Source of the DNA: Marinomonas sp. KMM3893
Lineage (GTDB): Bacteria; Pseudomonadota; Gammaproteobacteria; Pseudomonadales; Marinomonadaceae
Assembly (NCBI RefSeq): GCF_004352855.1
Contig: NZ_SJSC01000001.1
Span: 744,001-808,000 of the forward strand
Direction: 5' to 3'
DNA: 64,000 bases
The translations under genes and the position numbers were made by a program. The number at the start of each line of letters is the position of its first letter. Position 1 is the stretch's first letter. The notes beneath the pieces were generated by a model that searched no databases, was not told the origin of the DNA, and was given only the letters and a program-made list of their open reading frames with translations. Positions 54,040 through 62,366 of this stretch are shown here, piece after piece.

Positions 54040-54963
54040 TTACATTTTCATCAAGCTTCGAATATGGCTAAATGCACATCGCCCTAATGCATCTAAGTGA
54101 TAGCCGCCCTCTAATACAGAGACAATACGCCCCTGACAGTATTGCTCTGCCATAGTAACAAGCTGCTCCGTTATCCATTGAAAATCACTGTCCTCTAAAC
54201 GCAGTTGCCCCATAGGATCAGACTTATGCGCATCGAATCCAGCAGAAATCATAATCAACTCTGGTCGGAAAGACGCTAATCGAGGGAAGAGCACATCCGT
54301 CATTGCGGTGCGAAATTCCTGACCACCAGAACCGGCTTCCAAAGGCATGTGCATTATATTGTCATGGGACGCCCCTGGGTCCGCATAGGGGAAAAAAGGA
54401 TGCTGATAACTCGACGCATACAGCACATTAGGGTCGCCCTTAAAAATGGCCTCTGTGCCATTGCCGTGGTGTACATCAAAATCGATAATGGCCACGCGCT
54501 TCACACCACCATGTGTCAGCGCATGCTTGGCGCCTACGGCAATGTTATTGAAGAAACAAAAGCCCATTGCGCGGTCTATTTCAGCGTGATGGCCAGGCGG
54601 CCTTACCGCGCAAAATGCATTATCCATTTTGCCACTCATCACCAGATCCACTGCTTGTACAACCGCGCCAGCTGCGTGCACCGCAGCCGCAAGACTGTGT
54701 GGCATCAACAGGGTGTCGGCCTCTATTTCAATATGGCCTTGCTCTGGTGCTTTCGCAAAAATGGAATCAACGTAGGCAGAATCATGGACAGCCTTCAATT
54801 GCGCTTGTGTCGCAGGTAAGGCCTCGACACAGCGTAGGTAGTCAAGTAACTGCCCTGCAATCAGACGATCACGGATCGCCCCCAAACGCTGGGGGGATTC
54901 AGGGTGCGCTTCGCCCATGTCATGTTTGTCACAATGGTTGTGAGTAATGTACGCGGTCGTCAT
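54040..54963 (-). CDS. Histone deacetylase-family protein (lysine/polyamine deacetylase-like)
   Basis: About 307 aa from ATG 54963, or a Met two codons earlier. Class II HDAC-fold motifs: RPPGHHAEIDRAMGFCFFNN, IDFDVHHGNGTEAIF (zinc Asp/His), SAGFDAHKSDPMG (zinc Asp) and VLEGGYHLDALG (active-site Tyr). It is a zinc deacetylase; substrates could be acetyl-lysine proteins or acetylpolyamines. It is divergent from a Pat-like acetyltransferase gene 145 bp away, suggesting linked acetylation and deacetylation (inference). Confidence 0.92.
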   Translation of the reverse strand: MTTAYITHNHCDKHDMGEAHPESPQRLGAIRDRLIAGQLLDYLRCVEALPATQAQLKAVHDSAYVDSIFAKAPEQGHIEIEADTLLMPHSLAAAVHAAGAVVQAVDLVMSGKMDNAFCAVRPPGHHAEIDRAMGFCFFNNIAVGAKHALTHGGVKRVAIIDFDVHHGNGTEAIFKGDPNVLYASSYQHPFFPYADPGASHDNIMHMPLEAGSGGQEFRTAMTDVLFPRLASFRPELIMISAGFDAHKSDPMGQLRLEDSDFQWITEQLVTMAEQYCQGRIVSVLEGGYHLDALGRCAFSHIRSLMKM

Positions 54964-55107
54964 CTTCATTCCATCCGTTATTATTCTTTTATGCGCTAAG
55001 CAATTCGTTTTATTCTGAGTGAAATCAAAACATAAATCGAGCCAAATGCGCTATCCTACTATGGTCTACACGCCCATATTGGGTATGCATTTTAGAGGAG
55101 AGTCCCT

Positions 55108-57510
55108 GTGTCACAGCATGCTTTGCAAGCGCTTTTAGCCCCCTCTTCCACGGTCGTTCTGACGGGGCAGGATGCGGCAGACCCTATTCTCACCGCCTTA
55201 TTGAAGGCGCTGAGTAAAAACAATAAGGGTCTCACCCTTGTCGGAGTCAAGCCACATTGGGGTGCTGAAAACTCGCCGATTAAGCATTACTCTTCTCTCA
55301 GTGAACTCACTCAACCCTACGACTTAGCGATCCTGGCCGGTAAAACCACGCAACCAATGAGTGAAATCATCGCCGCTTGCAGTCAAGCTGGCATTCACGC
55401 CTTGCTAATGCTTTCTTGGACTGGCGAGCCACCAAGCGATATTCAACACCACCTAAGACAACATAATGTGCGTCTATTAGGGCCAAATAGCTTCGGAATC
55501 TGTCGACCAAAACAAGGTATTTCAGCTTGGCTAGGGCTCACGCACCCCCTCCCTGGACGATTAGCACTCATGTCACAGTCTGGCACAGTCGCGAGCGCGC
55601 TTGTCGATTGGGCTAGCTGGCAAGGTATTGGCTTTTCACAAGTGGTGGCGATGGGGTCACCGGTCGATGTCATGCCTTCTCAGGTACTCGACTTTCTATC
55701 TAACGATTTTGAAAGCCAAGCCATCTTGATGTATTTACAAAGTGTCGGCCAACCAACCCGTTTTCTAAGCAGCTTGCGCGCAGCAAGTCGCAGTAAACCG
55801 GTCGCCGTGGTAACCGAGCACAACCTAGGCGCCGACCCAAGAGTATTAGACGCGGCCTTGATGCGAACAGGGGCGGTACGAGGCCGTCGCTTAAACGATT
55901 TGATCGGTGCCGCTTCGGTCATGACCAATGCGCGCCGTATTAAAGAAGGCGCCTTGATGATCATAGGGAATGGCGCAGGGCCTGGGGAATTGGCTGCTCA
56001 ACGGGCCGCGGAGTTGAATCTGTCGTTATTAGAACCTGATAAAGTGCTGCGCGAACAATTGGAAAACATTGTCGATCAACGCGGTCATATCGGCCCAGTC
56101 AGCACCGTCTGGGCGAGTTGCCCAAGCGATGTCTTTGTTGATCTGGCACAAACGGCGTTAAGCAGTAAATCCTGCGGTGCCGTCTTATTAATGTTAAGCC
56201 CAACCGCCTTGATTGATCTGTCTTCCTTTTACGAGCAAGTCATCGCACTGCATCGTAAACAGAAAAAGCTCATCATGGTGTGTCTACTTGGTGGTGGCGA
56301 TATTGTCTCTATGCGAACTCGCCTCAATGAAGCAGGAATCCCAACATTTCGCACGCCTGAAACCGCCATTGAAGGCTTTCAATTTCTAGAGCAATTCCAG
56401 CGCAACCAACAGCTTGCAAAACAGTCTCCTGACAGTAATGCCGCCAGTCAACAAGTCAATATAGAACAAGCGAGAAAGCATCTTAAGACCTTCATCCGTC
56501 AAGGGAAGACACAGCTCTGCGCCGCCGATTTCGCCCCTGTATTGGCTTTATTTCACCTGAGTTTCGCCCAGTTCCCTCGTTCGCAGAGTGTCATCAAGGC
56601 AGCTTTGCATGTACGGATTTTTCGCGACCCTGTTTTTGGTACCGCCATAGGTGTTGCCCTAGGTGGGTCTGATCAGGGTTCTCCGCAAAAAAGCGAAGTC
56701 GTCGGTTTACCACCACTCAATACACTGTTGGCAAGGGATCTTATTTCCCAGTTATTACCACCTGGCAATTACCCTCAAGTGGAAGCATTACTACTGAATG
56801 TCTCCAGCCTGGCGTGTGAACTGCCTGAATGCCAAACCTTACAATTAAGCAAGCTCTACATAGACCAATATGACTGTTTAAACGGTGACATTGCCATCAC
56901 GCTTGCCCCTTGTAGCAACGCACGTCGCTACGACCATTTGGCGATTCAGCCTTACCCGCGACAATGGGTCAGTCACCTAACATTACGAGATGGCAGCAAC
57001 ACCACAGTGCGGCCAGTTCGCCCCGAGGATTCCCCTCTGATTGCAGATTTTGTCCGTGGAATGTCGAAAGAAACCCGCTACTTACGCTTTATCTCGAATA
57101 TTGAAGAACTTACGCCACGCATGCTCTCCAGTATGTCGCATATCGATTACGATCGAGAAATGGCCTTCATGGCAGTTCATGAGATAAACGGCAAAGAACG
57201 CTTAATCGGCACCTCGCGTTATATTGATAATTTCGATGACCAAAGCTGTGAATTTGCCGTGGTATTAGACGATGAGTTTCAAGGCCAAGGTTTGGCCTCT
57301 TACTTGATGAAACAGCTTTTTCTGGCCGCTGCCGACAAAGGGATTCGAGTTATGCAAGGTATTGTTTTGGCAGAAAATAAACGCATGATCACCTTCTGCA
57401 AACACCTTGGTTTCAGCATCAAAAGAGACCCAGACGACATCAGCCAAGTCATCGCGACAATCACGCTAACCAACGAGGTCATCGCAGCCTTGCAAGCTAA
57501 AAAAGAGTAA
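55108..57510 (+). CDS. Pat/PatZ-like protein: NDP-forming acyl-CoA synthetase-like plus GNAT, with reduced ATP-grasp region
   Basis: 800 aa from GTG 55108 (RBS AGAGGAG). The CoA-binding domain lies at residues 1-130 (LLGPNSFGICRP), a succinyl-CoA-ligase-like region at about 140-420 (LMSQSGTVASALVDW), and a GNAT domain at about 625-785 (EFAVVLDDEFQGQGLASYLM). Family members are usually about 890 aa. The region from FAPVLALFHLSFAQF (about 475) jumps to VRIFRDPVFGTAIGVALGG, so roughly 80-90 residues of the ATP-grasp lobe seem missing. Pat proteins acetylate lysines such as that of acetyl-CoA synthetase. Confidence 0.9.
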   Translation: MSQHALQALLAPSSTVVLTGQDAADPILTALLKALSKNNKGLTLVGVKPHWGAENSPIKHYSSLSELTQPYDLAILAGKTTQPMSEIIAACSQAGIHALLMLSWTGEPPSDIQHHLRQHNVRLLGPNSFGICRPKQGISAWLGLTHPLPGRLALMSQSGTVASALVDWASWQGIGFSQVVAMGSPVDVMPSQVLDFLSNDFESQAILMYLQSVGQPTRFLSSLRAASRSKPVAVVTEHNLGADPRVLDAALMRTGAVRGRRLNDLIGAASVMTNARRIKEGALMIIGNGAGPGELAAQRAAELNLSLLEPDKVLREQLENIVDQRGHIGPVSTVWASCPSDVFVDLAQTALSSKSCGAVLLMLSPTALIDLSSFYEQVIALHRKQKKLIMVCLLGGGDIVSMRTRLNEAGIPTFRTPETAIEGFQFLEQFQRNQQLAKQSPDSNAASQQVNIEQARKHLKTFIRQGKTQLCAADFAPVLALFHLSFAQFPRSQSVIKAALHVRIFRDPVFGTAIGVALGGSDQGSPQKSEVVGLPPLNTLLARDLISQLLPPGNYPQVEALLLNVSSLACELPECQTLQLSKLYIDQYDCLNGDIAITLAPCSNARRYDHLAIQPYPRQWVSHLTLRDGSNTTVRPVRPEDSPLIADFVRGMSKETRYLRFISNIEELTPRMLSSMSHIDYDREMAFMAVHEINGKERLIGTSRYIDNFDDQSCEFAVVLDDEFQGQGLASYLMKQLFLAAADKGIRVMQGIVLAENKRMITFCKHLGFSIKRDPDDISQVIATITLTNEVIAALQAKKE

Positions 57511-57526
57511 GACTGTAGTGGAGAAA

Positions 57527-57561
57527 ACTAAAAAGCTCGACACAGGATCGAGCTTTTTAGT
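57527..57561. terminator. Bidirectional rho-independent terminator
   Basis: ACTAAAAAGCTCGA and TCGAGCTTTTTAGT form a perfect 14-bp stem between two convergent genes, with A- and T-runs inside the arms. Confidence 0.9.
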
Positions 57562-57584
57562 CATCTACAGGGAACTAGTGTCTA

Positions 57585-57983
57585 TTAGCGGGTACAACGG
57601 TAACGGCCATTATTATATGCAGAATGCTCTATTCCTTTAGAGTCAAAGCCAATTTTTCCTTTGCAGGAGGCGTATTCATAAGTGCCTCTACTTTTCAATG
57701 TTGTGGCTTTTTCGCCATACGCACGGATATTGGCAGATTGTGTGTAGTAGGTGTTTCTAGGCCCGTCGCCACATTCTTTTTTGCTGTATTTCAGGTCGCC
57801 ACACCAGACGACAAAAATTTGATAGCTGCATCGATTTTTAAAAATAAGGTTATGAGAACGGTTTGAATTTGTAGACACATCCAGACACCGTTCAGCACTT
57901 TGTCCTGGGTTTGCCGCCTGCGCATTTACGCTTGCGAATAAAGCGCCAACCGCCATGCACATTAGTAGTGAATATCGTTTCAT
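57585..57983 (-). CDS. Small exported Cys-rich protein, function unknown
   Basis: About 132 aa from ATG 57983, chosen for TTGGAGATCAAT upstream; the open frame starts four codons earlier. The signal peptide is MKRYSLLMCMAVGALFASV with cleavage near AQA-AN. The mature part has six Cys (positions following ER, NR, VW, KE, AS and YR), which could form three disulfides, and is basic. It resembles small secreted proteins of marine bacteria, but I do not recognise a named family. Monocistronic. Confidence 0.7.
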   Translation of the reverse strand: MKRYSLLMCMAVGALFASVNAQAANPGQSAERCLDVSTNSNRSHNLIFKNRCSYQIFVVWCGDLKYSKKECGDGPRNTYYTQSANIRAYGEKATTLKSRGTYEYASCKGKIGFDSKGIEHSAYNNGRYRCTR

Positions 57984-58401
57984 ATTGATCTCCAAGCAAA
58001 CTACCCTCTATTAGAAAAAGGTATTGAGTATTAAACATCATTATTTTTCTCTACCGCCACTCATACTTTATGACATTTATTTACAAACTCAAGACAAAAT
58101 AGAAACAATAGCGTATAAATTATTCTTAATACTACAAATAGAATGGGATGAGTAAGCGGAAGCAAACTGCCTTCAATCATGGCAATAGCCCACTAAATAG
58201 AGGCATTCTCGACAAATGGGCTGAAGATACACGATTTACATTAGCGTATTTTTTAATCTTCGAATCTCTGACCCTTTCTTTTAACAACTAAAACCCACAT
58301 CAAAATTTTTGAAGGTTTCCGTTAAAAATCTTCGTTATTCTTATTCGACAAGTTTGATTATAGTAAGTGGCAATTCAAACAGTCTATTTCTTGAGGTCAA
58401 T
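57984..58401. other. AT-rich intergenic region
   Basis: About 420 bp between divergent genes. It holds the promoters of both but no gene or repeat that I can support; an open frame upstream of the DoxX start (from 58309) lacks an RBS. Confidence 0.6.
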
Positions 58402-58839
58402 ATGTCTACATTCGTTCAGAAAATTACTCACACTACTTCCGGTATTGCTAGCACAGTATTACGTGTTCCAGTTGGCCTTGTTTTGATGGCCCACGGTTCA
58501 CAGAAATTGTTCGGCATGTTTGGTGGCTATGGTTTAGAAGGAACCGGTCAATGGATGGCCTCGATCGGCCTTAACCCTGGCTATTTGATGGCACTGCTGT
58601 CTGGTTCTAGTGAATTTTTTGGCGGCTTGGCTCTGTTACTGGGCCTATTAATTCGCCCAGCCTCTGCTGTGGTTGCCTTCACTATGTTAGTGGCTATTTT
58701 CTCTGTGCACATTTCCAACGGTTTGTTCATGGCAAACAATGGCTATGAATATGCTCTGACTTTATTCGTGGTGGCTGTTTCTTTGATGATCAGCGGCGCA
58801 GGTTCTTACTCTGTTGATAAAATACTGTCTAAACAATAA
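58402..58839 (+). CDS. DoxX-family inner-membrane protein
   Basis: About 145 aa from ATG 58402 (RBS TTGAGGTC). Four transmembrane helices are predicted (VLRVPVGLVLMAHGSQKLFG, LMALLSGSSEFFGGLALLLGL, SAVVAFTMLVAIFSVHI, LTLFVVAVSLMISGAG). RVPVGLVLMAHGSQKLFGMFGG is the DoxX/YqjF signature. Family members have been linked to membrane redox protection. Monocistronic with its own terminator. Confidence 0.9.
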   Translation: MSTFVQKITHTTSGIASTVLRVPVGLVLMAHGSQKLFGMFGGYGLEGTGQWMASIGLNPGYLMALLSGSSEFFGGLALLLGLLIRPASAVVAFTMLVAIFSVHISNGLFMANNGYEYALTLFVVAVSLMISGAGSYSVDKILSKQ

Positions 58840-58881
58840 CTCACGATAGGTACCGCATCGTGAGCTTGTCATAAAGAGACA

Positions 58882-58917
58882 AAAAAAAGACGAGATGAAA
58901 AACATCTCGTCTTTTTT
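58882..58917. terminator. Bidirectional rho-independent terminator
   Basis: AAAAAGACGAGATG pairs with CATCTCGTCTTTTT around a short A-rich loop, between the DoxX and porin genes. Confidence 0.95.
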
Positions 58918-58969
58918 GCTTTAAGCCTCACTTAATAAGGAATGTTAACCTCAACTAAGGTAAGGAAGC

Positions 58970-60067
58970 TTAAAAGTTATATTGAGCACTAACGGCGATC
59001 TCGTTTGTACCAAGATGCTGTGATGCATCGTCATAGTTGAAATCACTTGAAGACGCATAGTTAGTATCTAGGTCGCCATTGTTGTGACGATACTCTACCC
59101 AGGTTAAGGCATTCGAAGTAATGTTGTATTCAACGCCTAGCTTGTAGGAGCTGACAGCTTCATAGGCGTCTGTCAGCGCACTACCTGAACGACGTTGCAC
59201 TCCATAGCCTGTGTACAAGCGGTATTGATTAATATTATACGCACCAACTAAGTCGTATGAGTCTATGTTGGTTTCAGAGTTCGATGAGGCCCCGTTATCT
59301 GCACGAGCGCCCAAATACACAAACGCCATGTAGAGGTTTCCAACAGCGTAATCCGCCCCTGCCCCATAGGTATTAATTTTGGCGTCATTTTCAAAGGTTT
59401 GATTAGCAAATGCAGCGCGCAGATTTAGTCCAATCCCTGTATCGTAAACCGCCGCGGCTGAGTAGGCGTTATTCTGTACATCGTTCTCGGTTTCGCCCAC
59501 ATTGGTACCGGTGACATCTGTACCATCTTCATTATGAAACTGATAACTGGCTTGAACCGTAACAGGACCATAGTGATTGGAATAAATCGCAAGGCCAGAT
59601 TGTCGAGATTCCCCATACAGACCACCTTGAGCTTCCATTCCCCATTGGTCAAAAATATCGATCGTACTAACTAGGCTGGTATATACAGGCGTGTACTGCT
59701 GGCCAAAGGAGACGCTACCGTCTTCCCCAAAATCTGCGCCAAGGTACATATAGCGTGTTTTGAACTTGTTGCCATCACTGGTTTCGCCCGCCACTTGCCA
59801 CTCAGCTTTACCAAATATGGAAACGTCTTCGTTGATCTGAGTCGAACCTTTTAATCCCAAACGCGCAGAGGATGTCATATCACCTTGCGTATCTGTCGTG
59901 TACTTATCTGAATCTGAATTGTTACCACCAGCATTGGTGGCATCAATTTCCACACGCCCATAAACATCCAGTGTTTGTCCACCAGTGTTATAAACATTCG
60001 CTGCGTATGCTGGCGCTACCATACTGGTCACTGCCGGTATAGCAAAAGCTAATATTGTTCTTTTCAT
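58970..60067 (-). CDS. General porin (OmpC/OmpF-like, Gram-negative porin)
   Basis: A 365-aa outer-membrane beta-barrel protein. Signal peptide cleaved near APAYA-AN. It has a typical porin N-terminus (LDVYGRVEIDA), many alternating aromatic strands, acidic loops, an extracellular loop 3-like segment, and the C-terminal Phe signature AVSAQYNF for BAM recognition. It forms a trimeric diffusion channel. RBS AGAGGAC before ATG 60067. Confidence 0.92.
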   Translation of the reverse strand: MKRTILAFAIPAVTSMVAPAYAANVYNTGGQTLDVYGRVEIDATNAGGNNSDSDKYTTDTQGDMTSSARLGLKGSTQINEDVSIFGKAEWQVAGETSDGNKFKTRYMYLGADFGEDGSVSFGQQYTPVYTSLVSTIDIFDQWGMEAQGGLYGESRQSGLAIYSNHYGPVTVQASYQFHNEDGTDVTGTNVGETENDVQNNAYSAAAVYDTGIGLNLRAAFANQTFENDAKINTYGAGADYAVGNLYMAFVYLGARADNGASSNSETNIDSYDLVGAYNINQYRLYTGYGVQRRSGSALTDAYEAVSSYKLGVEYNITSNALTWVEYRHNNGDLDTNYASSSDFNYDDASQHLGTNEIAVSAQYNF

Positions 60068-60488
60068 GAAAGCGGTCCTCTGCGTTTTTTTTATGCGGCG
60101 GTACTATAAACAGAGAAGTTCATTTTTTATGTATCTGAACAGAGGAAGATGAGCGCAAGAAAACAGGATTATGAAGATTTCTTCTAATGCCGAAAAAGAG
60201 AAGAGAAATCACAGCGAAAAGTCGTTAAAAACACAGATAACGCACAATAACGTCAGTATCTTTAAAAAAACACCGCTTATAAATTTATTTTTGTCTTATA
60301 AAACAAGGATTTAAAGCCTTATTTCACAACATTCCTGATGTAAAACAGGCACAGAGTCATAGATGATCCTTATTGTGATAGAAAAAGCACATTGGATTTA
60401 ACCATTCGATAATGGTTATCAATACACAAGAAAAACAAAACGCCACTCAATTAAAAGACGCCTTATTAAAAGGGGGGGAAATAGAGTC
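60068..60488. other. Intergenic region upstream of the porin gene
   Basis: About 420 bp, AT-rich, containing the porin promoter region. No gene, tRNA or clear repeat is visible. Confidence 0.6.
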
Positions 60489-60525
60489 AAAAAAGCCCTC
60501 AATGCGCAAACATTGAAGGCTTTTT
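60489..60525 (-). terminator. Rho-independent terminator of efp
   Basis: GCCCTCAATG pairs with CATTGAAGGC (one mismatch) around CGCAAA. The A-run on the left gives a U-tract on the minus-strand transcript. Confidence 0.85.
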
Positions 60526-60554
60526 AAGAGAAATAATCACCTTATTTTAGAGGA

Positions 60555-61130
60555 TTATTTGCCGGTGGCACGTGATACATATTCGCCAGTACGCGTATCA
60601 ACACGCAATACTTCGCCAATATTGATAAATAGAGGAACGCGAACCATAGCACCTGTTACTAAGAAAGCTGGCTTAGAACCACCGTTCGCCGTGTCTCCCT
60701 TAACACCTGGATCTGTTTCCTTCACTTCCAACTCAATGAAGTTAGGAGGTGTAACGGCAAGAGGTGCGCCGTTGTATAGAGTAATAACGTACTTCTCTTG
60801 CTCTTTAAGCCACTTCATTGTGTCGCCTACCGCCGCTTCGTCTGCAGCGTGCTGCTCGAAAGAACCGTCAGTCATCATGAAGTGCCAGAATTCGCCGTCG
60901 GTGTACAAGTACTCCATGTCAGTTTCCATGACATCAGCGCCTTCTAGCGTATCACCAGACTTAAAGGTACGCTCCCAAACACGACCGGAACGAAGGTTAC
61001 GCAACTTTAGGCGGTTAAACGCTTGGCCTTTACCTGGTTTAACGTGTTCGTTATCCAAAATCGCACATGGATCACCATCAACCATTACCTTGGTACCACT
61101 GCGCATTTCGCTAGTAGAAATATTAGCCAT
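60555..61130 (-). CDS. efp: Elongation factor P
   Basis: 191 aa with the three beta-barrel domains of EF-P. The modification site is Lys34 in VKPGKGQAF, matching E. coli numbering. Further signatures are [25 protein letters not shown] and a C-terminal [13 protein letters not shown]. It relieves ribosome stalling at polyproline. The Lys-type loop fits the EpmA/EpmB beta-lysylation pathway, both parts of which are in this window. RBS GTGAGGATGT before ATG 61130; divergent from epmB. Confidence 0.97.
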   Translation of the reverse strand: MANISTSEMRSGTKVMVDGDPCAILDNEHVKPGKGQAFNRLKLRNLRSGRVWERTFKSGDTLEGADVMETDMEYLYTDGEFWHFMMTDGSFEQHAADEAAVGDTMKWLKEQEKYVITLYNGAPLAVTPPNFIELEVKETDPGVKGDTANGGSKPAFLVTGAMVRVPLFINIGEVLRVDTRTGEYVSRATGK

Positions 61131-61274
61131 ACATCCTCACCGTGTATTTTTTAGAGAAAAGGCCCCAACTGACGTATCATGTCAGCCTGACGATCTCAGC
61201 AAACATCTTTTTAACAATAAAAGAACGTTTGCGAAGATCTCAAAGAGCCTAAGGCCTATTCGGCCTGAAATAAG

Positions 61275-62336
61275 TTGGCGCTAATCATAACCCAAATTAA
61301 CTCTATTTTGCAGATATTTGACGTGATCCCGATTCAAACAGACAGTACTTTCACTTGGTCGCAACACCTTTCTAAGGCGTTAACGAGCTTACCTGAACTT
61401 ATCCAGCACCTAAATCTACCAACCAGTATGGTAAAAGACGGCGGTGACGCTCAAACGGCCTTTAAGTTATTGGTGCCACGTCCGTATTTATCACGCATAG
61501 AAAGCGGTAATCCAAAGGACCCTCTTTTACTGCAGATTCTGCCCAGCGCCGCAGAAATGCAAGTCGTCCCTGGTTACACGGCAGACCCATTAGAAGAAGC
61601 GGATCACACTCCGCAAAAAGCCATTGTTCATAAATACAAACGCCGTCTATTGGTGATTGCGGCTGGCAGCTGCGCCGTAAATTGCCGTTATTGTTTTCGT
61701 CGCCATTTCCCTTACGGTGAAAACCAATTAGCTCAGTCAGAATGGCAATCCGTCATCGACTACTTAATCGCTCACCCCGAGGTAAACGAAGTGATTCTAA
61801 GTGGTGGAGACCCTTTGATGATGAAGGATTCGTTACTCGCCGATAAGGTGGCTAAGCTTGAGTCCTTACCTCAGATCAAACGATTGCGAATTCACTCACG
61901 CTTGCCGGTGGTGATTCCGCAACGAGTATGTGATGAGATGCTGCATTGGATCAAAAAAAGTCGTCTGGACATCATTATGGTGTGGCATATTAACCACGCT
62001 AACGAAGTGGACGATCAGGTAATACACGCCGCCACACAATTAAAGCAAGCGGGCGTTACCTTGTTGAATCAAGGCGTATTATTAAAAGGGATAAACGACA
62101 CAGTAGACGCGCAAGTCAATCTCAGTGAAGCCGTGTTTAAAGCCGGCTTATTGCCTTATTACATGTTCACCTTAGACCCAGTAGACGGGGCCGCTCACTT
62201 TGATATCAGTATTGAGCAAGCACAACGTCTAATGGGAAAAGTAGCGGCAGAATTGCCTGGCTACCTAGTGCCAAGGCTCGCCAAAGAAATCCCCGGCAAG
62301 CAGGCAAAAACCGTCTTTGCACCCTTGACTGATTAG
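61275..62336 (+). CDS. epmB: EF-P beta-lysylation protein EpmB (lysine 2,3-aminomutase-like radical SAM)
   Basis: 353 aa if started at TTG 61275 (MALIITQINSI resembles the E. coli EpmB start); no strong RBS is visible, so the start is uncertain. Radical-SAM cluster CAVNCRYCFRRHFPY, upstream HKYKRRLLVIAAGS, SAM-binding SGGDPLMM, and PLP-binding segment near LNQGVLLKGIND. It converts (S)-alpha-lysine to (R)-beta-lysine for EF-P modification by EpmA. It shares a 144-bp divergent region with efp. Confidence 0.95.
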   Translation: MALIITQINSILQIFDVIPIQTDSTFTWSQHLSKALTSLPELIQHLNLPTSMVKDGGDAQTAFKLLVPRPYLSRIESGNPKDPLLLQILPSAAEMQVVPGYTADPLEEADHTPQKAIVHKYKRRLLVIAAGSCAVNCRYCFRRHFPYGENQLAQSEWQSVIDYLIAHPEVNEVILSGGDPLMMKDSLLADKVAKLESLPQIKRLRIHSRLPVVIPQRVCDEMLHWIKKSRLDIIMVWHINHANEVDDQVIHAATQLKQAGVTLLNQGVLLKGINDTVDAQVNLSEAVFKAGLLPYYMFTLDPVDGAAHFDISIEQAQRLMGKVAAELPGYLVPRLAKEIPGKQAKTVFAPLTD

Positions 62337-62366
62337 CGTGTCTACGCCGAAACGCGGCGCATACTT

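Noticed and set aside
54349..54819. 156-codon plus-strand frame over the deacetylase-like gene
   Set aside because: Antisense to an HDAC-fold protein with all motifs.
60559..61284. 241-codon plus-strand frame, longer than efp itself
   Set aside because: It is exactly antisense to efp, whose protein is unmistakable; Ser/Pro/Arg-rich composition is typical of a shadow frame.
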